A stretch of DNA of 35,148 bases from contig NZ_JARGYC010000047.1 of the NCBI RefSeq assembly GCF_029168335.1, positions 1 through 35,148 on the forward strand, written 5' to 3'. The translations under genes were made by a program, and so were the position numbers. Below are positions 1 to 7,599 of this stretch, in pieces; the first letter of the stretch is position 1, and each line of letters begins with the position of its first letter. The notes under the pieces were generated by a model. The model made no database searches. It saw only the letters and a program-made list of their open reading frames with translations, and was not told the origin of the DNA. This DNA is from Psychromarinibacter sediminicola. Its GTDB lineage: Bacteria; Pseudomonadota; Alphaproteobacteria; Rhodobacterales; Rhodobacteraceae.

Positions 1-960
1 CTGGACCCGACGTTCGCATCTGCGAGCGACCCGCCTTCCAGCCCCGGCGACAGGAATAACGTCCTTCCAACCCGACTTCTTCAGCAGCCTGTTAACGGAA
101 AGGCTCACCTTTCCCGGGCACCGGTCCACCAGACGCCAGAGGATGTTCCGCGAGATCTTCAAAGAAGCGAATGCTTCCACGGTCGAAAGACCAACCGTGC
201 AGAATGCCCGGTGCCGCTTGACCTCCGCCAGATCCACTCGAAGCGCGGCTATCCCTTCCTGACCAGCCAGGCGAAAGACACGCTCGAGGAAGCTGCCGAG
301 GATCATGTGCACTACGGTGACCGCCGACACCTTGGCCTTCTCTGCGGCTTTCGAGACCGGCACCAGCCCGTCGGTTTCGGCATCCAGCGCAACCGCCTTC
401 GCGTGTAGCTTGCCAACCAGCATGGCAATCTCTTCGCGATCCACGGCCTTCTGGGTCCGTCCCTTCGTTCCCGGCCTTCAGTAGTAGATGGGAGTGATCA
501 TCCGATCAGCAAAAAGCTGATCGACCAAGGGCCGCGCACAAGCCAACGCGTCGGGCAGCGAACTGACATGCACGATCCGTTTCACGCGACTGGCTACCTC
601 GCGCCCCTTTTGAACTGGGATCGGGTAGTGTGCGGGCGCCTTGTCCGGGATCACCCCAGCCGCGACCAGCACATCGCGCAGGGTCACAGTGTTGAGGCTT
701 TGCTCTTTCGCCAATGATGCGACCGTATGCAAATGTCGCTCACGGAGTCTCACACCCATGACCTTGGTTCCGACGGGCAGCGCAATGTTCTCGATAATGA
801 CGTCGCAAAGGATGCGCGCAATGTCGCCCGGCTCCTTGTGCGACTTTGAGTATGCCAAGGCTTCGTAGAGGCACCTGAAGATCTTGCGGGCTCCTGGCGT
901 GCCCGACGCGTCGTCAAGTTTCCGGAATTGCGCCACCAGCGCCTCCCGGATCCCTTCCTC
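1..960 (-). pseudogene. TniQ-like transposition protein fragment, interrupted by an in-frame stop
   Basis: Read on the minus strand, the segment from about 960 down to 478 encodes a TniQ/TnsD-like stretch. The visible cues are the blocks RERHLHTVASLAKEQSL and LRDVLVAAGVIP, which resemble the HTH region of TniQ proteins that guide Tn7-like and Tn552/Tn5053-type transposons. A TGA at 478-480 ends this frame, but the same frame then stays open to the left edge for about 159 codons, including AMLVGKLHAKAVALD and STVEAFASLKISRNILW. This suggests one coding region broken by a nonsense mutation. The N-terminal part typical of TniQ is absent, because sequence beyond about 960 is an unrelated IS110 piece. 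GTG at 936 could start a 152-residue product, but the same frame reads on upstream (REAL before VAQF), so this looks like a decayed gene. The family call is by motif resemblance only and is moderate. Confidence 0.5.
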
Positions 961-1093
961 GCCGCGGGACGTGAAAAGAACGACGCTGCTGATGCCGAGG
1001 CGCTGGTGATCGCGGCGAGACAGCCTGAGATGCGGTTCGTGGCGCCGAAGACGGCGGATCAGCAGGCCAAGGCGGTGCTGTTTCGCGGCCGCG
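961..1093 (+). mobile_element. Internal fragment of an IS110-family transposase
   Basis: The plus frame from 961 reads GREKNDAADAEALVIAARQP, then MRFVAPKTADQQAKAVLFR. This is the very conserved KNDAADAEAI...MRFVPVK...QQA block in the RuvC-like DEDD domain of IS110-family transposases. Only about 45 codons survive, with no start, no N-terminal DEDD part and no C-terminal transposase_20 domain. The frame continues past 1100 but loses similarity where a Mu-like gpT fragment begins in another frame. No IS ends can be recognised, so this is a scar rather than an element. Confidence 0.7.
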
Positions 1094-1348
1094 AGCGGCT
1101 CGTGGCAGCTCGCCTACGGCTCGAAGGACACGCTGGACGCCACGAACTACGCGGCCGCGCGCGCCGCCATGATGGACTTCCGCGCGGACGGTGGGCGCAT
1201 CCTCGGGATCAAACCCACAACGCTTGTGGTGCCGCCCTCGCTGGAAGAAGCGGCGCTCGAAGTGCTGAACGCCACGCACAATTCCTCGGGCGCGTCGAAC
1301 GTGTGGAGCAACACCGCCAGCCTTATCGTGACCCCGTTCGCGGCGTGA
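1094..1348 (+). pseudogene. C-terminal fragment of a Mu-like major head protein (gpT)
   Basis: The frame ending at TGA 1346-1348 reads ASGSWQLAYGSKDTLDATNY, then AARAAMMDFRADGGRILGIK, PTTLVVPPSLEEAALEVLNA and SNVWSNTASLIVTPFAA. This is the C-terminal signature of the Mu-like prophage major head subunit gpT, the capsid protein. About 84 codons remain out of roughly 300 expected. The 5' part is missing and the frame abuts the IS110 fragment near 1085-1100, with no start codon or ribosome site. It ends 4 bases before the start of the I-protein gene. In Mu the T gene lies downstream of I, so the order here is reversed. Confidence 0.7.
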
Positions 1349-1352
1349 TGCG

Positions 1353-2273
1353 ATGAGCGGGCTTTCCCTCGCATCCTGCGACAGAGCACTGGGACCGGGC
1401 AAGGCGCCGGACTGGGTGCATCTGTTCCCGGCCGGAGAGATCGCCGGCCGCGACGGGCGCGCCTTCGATCTGTCCGATCCCGGCGCCGTTGTGCTCGCCT
1501 TCCAGTCCGAAGGCATCGACCTGCCGGTCGATTACGAGCACCAGAACGACAGCGCCGCCGCCAAGCGCAACGGACCGGTGCCCGCGGCGGGCTGGATCAA
1601 GGAGCTGAAGGCGGAGGCCAACGGCATCTGGGGCCGGGTGGAATGGACGGCGACCGCACGCGAGATGATCGGCAAGCGCGAATACCGCTACCTCAGCCCG
1701 TCCTTCCTCTACCACGCGAAGACGGGCGCCATCATGCGGTTGAAGGGCGCCGGACTGGTGCATCATCCGAACTTCCATCTGACCGCCCTTGCCCAACAGG
1801 AGGACGCCATGGACGGCGATATGTCACCCCTCGCCCGGATTGCGGCGGAGCTGGGTCTTGACCCCGAGGCAGACGCCGACGCGATCCTGGATGCGATCCG
1901 CGCCCTGGCCGAAGGCGGCGGTGAGCCGGACCCGGCCAAGTATGTGCCTATCGAGGCGCTGCGCGACCTGCTGAAGGAACGCAACACCGAAGCCGCCAGT
2001 GCGAGCGAACAGCGCGCGCGGACGAAGGTGGAGCAAGCCTGCGAGCGCGGCTATCTGACGGGCGGCATGAAGGACTGGGCGCTCGCGCTCTGCCTTCGGG
2101 ACGAAGCGAGCTTCGACAGCTTCCTGGAAACCGCCGTGCCAGCCTATGCCAGCCTGCGCCGCGAGATCGTTCCGGCGGGCGCGCCCGGCCGGGATGCGCC
2201 CTCTGCCAGCGCCTCGCCCCTGGCGGCGGCCGTGTGCAGCCAGCTCGGACTGAAGCCCGACGCGCTGGCGTAA
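1353..2273 (+). CDS. Mu-like prophage I protein (capsid protease/scaffold)
   Basis: This 306-residue protein matches the Mu gene I family, the maturation protease whose C-terminal part acts as the capsid assembly scaffold. Recognisable blocks are DWVHLFPAGEIAGRDGRAF near residue 20, LPVDYEHQ near 50, PAAGWIKEL near 75 and the conserved KREYRYLSPSFLY near 110. The C-terminal half is charged and helical, as expected for a scaffold, and ends GLKPDALA. The length is close to the family norm and the frame is uninterrupted, so the gene could still be functional, but every other structural gene is absent or truncated. The ATG at 1353 is used because the ATG at 1348 meets a stop after one codon. It lies directly behind a gpT remnant, the opposite of the Mu order. 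Confidence 0.75.
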   Translation: MSGLSLASCDRALGPGKAPDWVHLFPAGEIAGRDGRAFDLSDPGAVVLAFQSEGIDLPVDYEHQNDSAAAKRNGPVPAAGWIKELKAEANGIWGRVEWTATAREMIGKREYRYLSPSFLYHAKTGAIMRLKGAGLVHHPNFHLTALAQQEDAMDGDMSPLARIAAELGLDPEADADAILDAIRALAEGGGEPDPAKYVPIEALRDLLKERNTEAASASEQRARTKVEQACERGYLTGGMKDWALALCLRDEASFDSFLETAVPAYASLRREIVPAGAPGRDAPSASASPLAAAVCSQLGLKPDALA

Positions 2274-2370
2274 ACCGAACCGGCCGGGTCTCTCCATGCC
2301 CGGCCTTGCCCGGCCGGAATACCGGTCGAAGTTCCGGCCGGGCGCGAGAACGGAGGCGCGAGCCGACGCA

Positions 2371-2718
2371 ATGCCTATGGACGATTTGCCCAGCGTCCCG
2401 CTTCCCAAGCCGACCACCCAGGTCGCGCCCTATGTCGAGGTGCTGGGATACGACCTGGCCATCGACTTCCTGATGACGTTCGGCGGGTCGGAACTCTATA
2501 TCGCGGAGCGCCCCGGCACCGGTTCCCGGCTGGTCCAGCTGGTGGGAATGGACAAGGCCCGCGAACTGGCCGCCATCTCACACCTGCTACCGCGTGTGGT
2601 TCCCCTGGCGAAGCCGTGGCTCGCCAAGGTGTTCTTCGCGCGCGGCCTCTCCAAGAACGATATCGCCCGCACGCTGCGGGTGTCCGTCGTCACGGTTCGG
2701 GGGTGGTTGCGCCCGTGA
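2371..2718 (+). CDS. Mor-family transcriptional activator-like phage protein
   Basis: The product is about 115 residues. An N-terminal part (AIDFLMTFGGSELYIAERP) resembles the dimerisation strand of Mu Mor/C activators, and the C-terminal part (LSKNDIARTLRVSVVTVRGW) is a clear helix-turn-helix. Mor-type activators switch on middle or late promoters in Mu-like phages. The frame is open from 2296, but ATG 2371 (or 2377) fits the family length better. A GGAG at 2352-2355 lies rather far upstream, so the start is uncertain. The stop overlaps the GTG of the next gene in GTGA, which implies translational coupling. It sits after the head genes, whereas mor-type genes normally precede them. Confidence 0.6.
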   Translation: MPMDDLPSVPLPKPTTQVAPYVEVLGYDLAIDFLMTFGGSELYIAERPGTGSRLVQLVGMDKARELAAISHLLPRVVPLAKPWLAKVFFARGLSKNDIARTLRVSVVTVRGWLRP

Positions 2719-3086
2719 CCCAACCCGATGCAGCCCTGGACGCCGCGCGCCTGCACCTGAAAGAGACCGACGAGTTGCTTCAGGCCGCGCGAGCGGCGCA
2801 CTCCCGCGCCAGAGCCGCCTTCGAACGCGCCGTTAAACAGGTCGTTGAAGACCCCGTTGACGCGGTGTTCAACTGCGATGCGCCGCCGTCCGACCACCGC
2901 CGAAACCACCGCCCCGGCCGCCCGGCGAAGATCGACAGCGACCGCGAACTACAAGCCTTCATCCGTGCCCGTATCGACCGGCTGACCTTTGTCGAGATCG
3001 CGGAAGAGGTGGCGGAAACCTTCCCGCCCGAACGACGCGTCGGCAAGAGTGCCATTCACGCCTGGTGGCAGCGCATCCGAAAGTGA
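2715..3086 (+). CDS. Small phage-associated helix-turn-helix protein, function unknown
   Basis: From the GTG at 2715, which overlaps the preceding stop in GTGA, this encodes 123 residues. The first 45 form a charged helix with heptad-like spacing (LHLKETDELLQAARAAHSRA). The middle is basic and proline-rich (RRNHRPGRPAKIDSD), and the C-terminus (FVEIAEEVAETF then GKSAIHAWWQRIRK) looks like a helix-turn-helix. A DNA-binding role is inferred from this and from coupling to the Mor-like gene. I do not recognise a named family. It is the last gene with phage character before chromosomal genes resume. Confidence 0.5.
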   Translation: MTQPDAALDAARLHLKETDELLQAARAAHSRARAAFERAVKQVVEDPVDAVFNCDAPPSDHRRNHRPGRPAKIDSDRELQAFIRARIDRLTFVEIAEEVAETFPPERRVGKSAIHAWWQRIRK

Positions 3087-3265
3087 CCGTCCGGTAATCC
3101 CTCAACCGCCAGATCATCCCGGATAGGCCGTGGACTGCCGGGGTAGTCCGGAAACAATCCTCAGGTATCAGGGAAGAACGACAGGTTACAGGACACCGCC
3201 GGAGGCACCCGGCCCGTGCAACCCGCGCACCGGCCGACCCGTCGCGTCGCCTCGCCGATTTCAGG

Positions 3266-3288
3266 AAAAATCTTGCGCGGAAGCGCGC
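3266..3288 (-). terminator. Probable Rho-independent terminator after the MltB-type gene
   Basis: On the minus strand, just after the stop of the lytic transglycosylase gene, GCGCG pairs with CGCGC around a CTTC loop (3275-3288). A T-run follows a few bases later (AAAAA on the plus strand at 3266-3270). The stem is short, so confidence is moderate. Confidence 0.5.
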
Positions 3289-3300
3289 CTTTTGGCCGCG

Positions 3301-4566
3301 CTACCGAAGCCGCTTCAGAACGTCGAGCGAGGCATAGCCGTCCGGCACCAGCCCGACCGAGGCCTGATACGCCTTCACCGCCGCGATCGTGTTCGGCCCG
3401 ATGATGCCGTCCACCCCGTCCGGGTCGAACCCCGCCACCAGCAGGCGCCGCTGCAGCTCGCGCTTCTCGTCGAAGGACAGCGCCCGGTCGCCGCGCGGCC
3501 AGCCGGCGCGGATCGGGGCGCCGCCGGCGATGCGGTCGGCCAGGTGCCCCACGCCGATCACGTAGGCGTCGGCGGTGTTGTAGCGCTCCAGCACGTGGAA
3601 GTTCTCGAAGATCACGAAGGCCGCGCCGCGATGCCCCGCCGGCAACAGGATCGAGGCCGGCCCGTGGTCGGGAATCTCCGCCCCCTCCAGGTCGCGCACG
3701 CCGCGCGCGTTCCAGAAGGCCGCCGGTTTCTTGATCCGCTCGCTCGTCAGGGCATAGTCGAAGTCCTCGGGCAGCTCGACCTCCATCCCCCACGGCTGCC
3801 CCTTGGTCCAGCCGTGATGCTGCAGGTAGACCGCCGTCGAGGCCAGCGCGTCCGACGGATCGTCGCCCCAGATGTCGCGCCGGCCGTCGCCGGTGAAGTC
3901 CACCGCATGCGCCCGGTAGGAGCCGGGCATGAACTGCGTGTGCCCCATCGCCCCGGCCCAGCTTCCAGCCATGTCCGAAACGCCGGTGTCGCCGTCCTGC
4001 AGGATGCGCAGCGCCGCGATCAGCTGTTCCTCGAAAAACGCCGCGCGCCGCCCGTCATAGGCCAGCGACGCCATGGCCCCGACGATCGGCACGTCGCCGC
4101 GAAAGGTGCCATAGGCGCTTTCCAGCCCCCAGATCGCCGCGACGACCTCCTTCTCGACGCCGTAGCGCGCCTCGATCTCCGCCAGCAGGTCGGCATGCTC
4201 CTCGACGGCCGCGCGGCCGTTGCTGACCCGCAGGTCCGACACGGCCGTATCCAGGTAGTCCCAGATCTGCTTGGTGAACTCCGCCTGCCGACTGTCCAGC
4301 CGCACCACCTTGGCGTTGTAGGCGACGCCGGCCATCGCCGCGTCGTAGACGTCCGCCGATATCCCCTGCGCCAGCGCGCGCTTGCGGAAGGCATCGACCC
4401 AGGCGCGAAAGCCCACATCGGCCGGCACGTTGCTCGCCGCCGTCACCACGACGCCCTCGGGACGCACCTCAGGCACGGGAGACCGCTCGACCGCGCCCTG
4501 CGCGGAGACGAACCACGGAAAGACCGACAGGCCCAGGGCCACGATTGCAGCTGCACGGACTCGCAT
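3301..4566 (-). CDS. MltB-type lytic murein transglycosylase with peptidoglycan-binding domain
   Basis: This 421-residue periplasmic enzyme cleaves the MurNAc-GlcNAc bond of peptidoglycan, forming 1,6-anhydro ends. A signal peptide occupies about residues 1-23 (AIVALGLSVFPWFVSA). The SLT_2/MltB catalytic domain spans roughly 45-340 and includes IWGLESAYGTF with the likely catalytic Glu149, then SWAGAMGHTQFMPGSY and the substrate-groove segment AVYLQHHGW. The last 60 residues form a PG_binding_1 domain (ELQRRLLVAGFDPDGVDGII). I see no lipobox, so it is probably soluble, unlike the E. coli MltB lipoprotein. ATG 4566 has a GAGGA ribosome site about 7 bases upstream. It lies 95 bp downstream of rnr on the same strand. 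Confidence 0.92.
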   Translation of the reverse strand: MRVRAAAIVALGLSVFPWFVSAQGAVERSPVPEVRPEGVVVTAASNVPADVGFRAWVDAFRKRALAQGISADVYDAAMAGVAYNAKVVRLDSRQAEFTKQIWDYLDTAVSDLRVSNGRAAVEEHADLLAEIEARYGVEKEVVAAIWGLESAYGTFRGDVPIVGAMASLAYDGRRAAFFEEQLIAALRILQDGDTGVSDMAGSWAGAMGHTQFMPGSYRAHAVDFTGDGRRDIWGDDPSDALASTAVYLQHHGWTKGQPWGMEVELPEDFDYALTSERIKKPAAFWNARGVRDLEGAEIPDHGPASILLPAGHRGAAFVIFENFHVLERYNTADAYVIGVGHLADRIAGGAPIRAGWPRGDRALSFDEKRELQRRLLVAGFDPDGVDGIIGPNTIAAVKAYQASVGLVPDGYASLDVLKRLR

Positions 4567-4661
4567 GCATCGTCCTCTTCGTCCTTCACCCCAAGGGCCA
4601 GTTTACTACCGCATTCTGCCACGAAACGGAACCGCGGGCGGGGACGATGCGCGGAGGCCCG

Positions 4662-6956
4662 CTAACGGCGGGTGCGCTTGACCTTGCGGGCGGTCTTGTC
4701 GCGCTTTTTCTTGGCGCGCACCGCCTTGCCCTTCTTCGGCCGGCCGCGCTGCGGGCCCTGCGGCCCCTTGGGCATCGCCTTGCCGCGCAGCTCCAGAAGC
4801 TCCAGCATCAGCCCGCCGGTCACCGGCTCCGCCTCGGTCAGGCGCACCGTCACCTCGTCGCCCACGCTCATCACCAGCCCGGTGTCGGAGCCCATCAGCG
4901 TCTGGCTGTCGCGGTCGAAGTGGAAATACTCGCGCCCCATGGTCCGGATCGGGATCAGCCCGTCGGCGCCGGTCTCGTCCAGCCGCACGAAGGCGCCGAA
5001 ACGCTGGATGCCGCTGATCTTGCCGGTGAACTCGTTGCCCACCCGGTCGGCGAGGTAGGCGGCAAGATAGCGGTCGGTCGTGTCGCGCTCGGCCGCCATC
5101 GACCGGCGCTCGGTGTCCGAGATGTGCTCGGCCGTCGCCTCCAGCCGCTCGATATCCGCCTCGGACAGCCCGTCGTCGCCCCACTTGTGCCCGGTGATCA
5201 GGGCGCGATGCACCAGCAGGTCGGCATAGCGCCGGATCGGTGAGGTAAAATGCGCATAGGACTTCAGCGCCAGCCCGAAATGCCCGAAATTCTCCGGGGT
5301 GTAATAGGCCTGCTGCATCGAGCGCAGGGTCGACATGTTGATCAGCTCGTCGAACTCGGTCCCCTCGGCCTGTTCCAGCAGGCGGTTCAGGTGGCGCGTG
5401 TGCAGCACCTGCCCCTTGGCGAGGTTGAAGCCCGACGCCTGCGCCACCTCGCGCAGCGAATCGAGCCGCGTCGGGTCCGGCTCCTCGTGGACGCGGTAGA
5501 GCAGCGGGCGGCGGCGGGCGAAGAGCTCTTCGGCGGCGGCGACATTGGCCGTCACCATGAATTCCTCGATCAGCCGGTGCGCGTCCAGCCGGTCCTTGAA
5601 GGCCACCGACTTCACCTGGCCGGCCTCGGTCAGCTCGATCCGCCGCTCCGGCAGGTCCAGGTCCAGCGGCTGGCGTTCCGCCCGGGCGCGTGCCATCGCC
5701 GCGTAGGCGTCGAAGAGCGGGTCGATGACCTCGTCCATCAGCGGCGCGCAGGCCTCGTTCGGGTCTCCGTCGCGGGCGGCCTGCACCTCCTGGTAATTCA
5801 GCGAGGCGACGGATTTCATCATCGCCCGCGTGAAGCGGTGGGCGATCTTGTTGCCGCCGGAGTCCAGCGTCATCTCCACCGCGATGCAGGCCCGCGGCAC
5901 GCCCTCATGCAGCGAGCACAAGTCGCCCGACAGCCGCTCCGGCAGCATCGGCACGACGCGGTCGGGGAAATAGGTGGAATTGCCGCGCTTGCGCGCCTCG
6001 CGGTCGAGCGCCGAGCCCGGCGTGACATAGGCGGCGACGTCGGCGATGGCGACCCAGACCCGGAAGCCGCCGGGGTTCTTCGGGTCGTCGTCCGGGATCG
6101 CCAGCACGGCATCGTCGTGGTCGCGGGCATCCGCCGGGTCGATGGTGACGAGCGGCAGTTCGCGCAGGTCCTCGCGATCGCCCATGCCCACGGGCTTCTG
6201 GCGGTCCGCCTCGGCGATCACCTCGTCGGGGAATTCGTCGGGGATGCCGTGCTGGTGGATCGCGATCAGCGACACGGCCTTCGCGGCCGACGGGTCGCCC
6301 AGCCGGGTGACGATGCGCGCCGCGGGCAGGCCCATGCGGCCCTTGGGCCCCACCGTCTCCGCCTCGACCAGCTCGCCGTCCTTGGCGCCGTGCATCTGGT
6401 CGGGGCCGACGCGCCATTCCTTGTCGACGCCCTTGTCGACCGGCACGATCCGGCCGCCCTCGTCCCCCTTGCGGAAGACGCCCAGGACGCGGCGCGGGTT
6501 CGAGCCGATCTTGCGGATCAGCCGGGCTTCGTAGGTGTGGCTGTCCTGCTTCACCTCGGTCAGCCGGGCGAGGATGCGGTCGCCGCCGCCCAGCGCCGGG
6601 TCGGAGGCGCGGGTCATCACCAGCACCTTCGGCTCCGGCCCCTCGCCCTGCCATTCCAAGGGCCTTGCGAACAGGTCGCCATCGGCATCGGGCGGCTCTA
6701 CCCGCAGCACCGACACGGGCGGCAGCTTCTCGGGGTCGCGATAGGTCTTGCGCCGCTTCTCCAGATGGCCGTCGGCCTCCAGCTCCTTCAGCATGCGCTT
6801 CAGGTCGATCCGCTGCTGGCCCTTGATGCCGAAGGCCCGGGCGATATCGCGCTTGTTGGTCTGGGTCGGGTTCTCCGAGATCCAGTCGAGGATTTGCTGT
6901 TTCGTGGGCAGGTCGGCCATGGGTTTTGCGGTAACACGGTTCTCGGGGGACGTCAT
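4662..6956 (-). CDS. rnr: Ribonuclease R
   Basis: This 764-residue 3'-5' exoribonuclease degrades structured RNA and takes part in tmRNA-linked quality control. An N-terminal winged-helix segment (KRDIARAFGIKGQQRIDLK) is followed by cold-shock-type folds. The RNB catalytic domain carries IDPADARDHDDAV, with metal-binding Asp at about 273, 279, 281 and 282, and the later MQQAYYTPENFGHFGL and SYAHFTSPIRRYADL motifs. Next come an S1 domain (about 640-720) and a Lys/Arg-rich tail, typical of RNase R rather than RNase II. The ATG at 6956 overlaps the stop of the upstream gene in ATGA. The ATG at 6920 is an alternative start, and neither has a strong ribosome site. Confidence 0.95.
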   Translation of the reverse strand: MTSPENRVTAKPMADLPTKQQILDWISENPTQTNKRDIARAFGIKGQQRIDLKRMLKELEADGHLEKRRKTYRDPEKLPPVSVLRVEPPDADGDLFARPLEWQGEGPEPKVLVMTRASDPALGGGDRILARLTEVKQDSHTYEARLIRKIGSNPRRVLGVFRKGDEGGRIVPVDKGVDKEWRVGPDQMHGAKDGELVEAETVGPKGRMGLPAARIVTRLGDPSAAKAVSLIAIHQHGIPDEFPDEVIAEADRQKPVGMGDREDLRELPLVTIDPADARDHDDAVLAIPDDDPKNPGGFRVWVAIADVAAYVTPGSALDREARKRGNSTYFPDRVVPMLPERLSGDLCSLHEGVPRACIAVEMTLDSGGNKIAHRFTRAMMKSVASLNYQEVQAARDGDPNEACAPLMDEVIDPLFDAYAAMARARAERQPLDLDLPERRIELTEAGQVKSVAFKDRLDAHRLIEEFMVTANVAAAEELFARRRPLLYRVHEEPDPTRLDSLREVAQASGFNLAKGQVLHTRHLNRLLEQAEGTEFDELINMSTLRSMQQAYYTPENFGHFGLALKSYAHFTSPIRRYADLLVHRALITGHKWGDDGLSEADIERLEATAEHISDTERRSMAAERDTTDRYLAAYLADRVGNEFTGKISGIQRFGAFVRLDETGADGLIPIRTMGREYFHFDRDSQTLMGSDTGLVMSVGDEVTVRLTEAEPVTGGLMLELLELRGKAMPKGPQGPQRGRPKKGKAVRAKKKRDKTARKVKRTRR

Positions 6957-7525
6957 GCGGAAAGGTCGGCGGCCTCGTCGACGTCGCGCAGCCTGTCAGC
7001 GAAGGCGATCCGCAGCCCCGGCAGCGAGGCGACGCTGTCGGCCAGCGCCTGCGGCGTCGACCAGCGGACATCGCGGAACAGGGTCGCGGGCGGCGCAGCC
7101 GTGCGCTTCAGCCCCACGAGCCAGAAACCGCCGTCCTCCGCCGGACCGAAGACGGCATCGGCCCGGCCCAGGCGCCGGAAGGCCCGGGCGATGTGGCGAC
7201 GATCCAGCGCCGGAATGTCGGCGCCGACGATCACCACCGGCCCCGGCGGCGCAGCGCGGATCAGGCGGCCCATCCGCGCGCCCAGATCGCCCGGCCCCTG
7301 CGGCACGCGCGGCAGATGCGCGGGCCAGACCCGGCTCTGCAGACCTTCGCGGTCCGGCGCCACGGCCAGCACCAGCCGCCAGCGCGGATCGTCCAGCCGC
7401 CGGATGACGCGCGCCGCCTGGTGCCGGAACCACCAGGCGGCCGGCACCTGCCCGATCTCGCGGCCGAGCCGGGTTTTCACGCGGCCCGGGCGCGGCTCCT
7501 TCAGCATCAGGAAAACATGGCGCAT
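6953..7525 (-). CDS. TIGR04282-type (DUF2064) glycosyltransferase-like protein
   Basis: This 190-residue protein opens with HVFLMLKEPRPGRVKTRLG, the signature of the TIGR04282 arsenosugar-type/DUF2064 family, which has a nucleotide-diphospho-sugar transferase fold. The motif VVIVGADIPALDRRHI resembles its GxDxP segment, and GPAEDGGFWLVGLK the conserved DGGY/FxLIG block. The substrate is unknown. ATG 7525 was chosen because the family signature starts immediately after it, although a longer frame exists upstream. It begins 74 bp after dapE, and its stop overlaps the rnr start by 4 bp, so it is probably cotranscribed with rnr. Confidence 0.82.
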   Translation of the reverse strand: MRHVFLMLKEPRPGRVKTRLGREIGQVPAAWWFRHQAARVIRRLDDPRWRLVLAVAPDREGLQSRVWPAHLPRVPQGPGDLGARMGRLIRAAPPGPVVIVGADIPALDRRHIARAFRRLGRADAVFGPAEDGGFWLVGLKRTAAPPATLFRDVRWSTPQALADSVASLPGLRIAFADRLRDVDEAADLSA

Positions 7526-7599
7526 CCGCAGCTCGTCAGCCCCGTCCGGGCCTTCCTCGCCCGCGCGGAGGACTCGCCAGAGACCGACGCGCGCCCCGG

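Noticed and set aside
3087-3265. Prophage end or attachment site at the boundary with chromosomal genes
   Set aside because: No Mu-type terminal sequence or target duplication could be identified. The boundary cannot be placed from this window alone.
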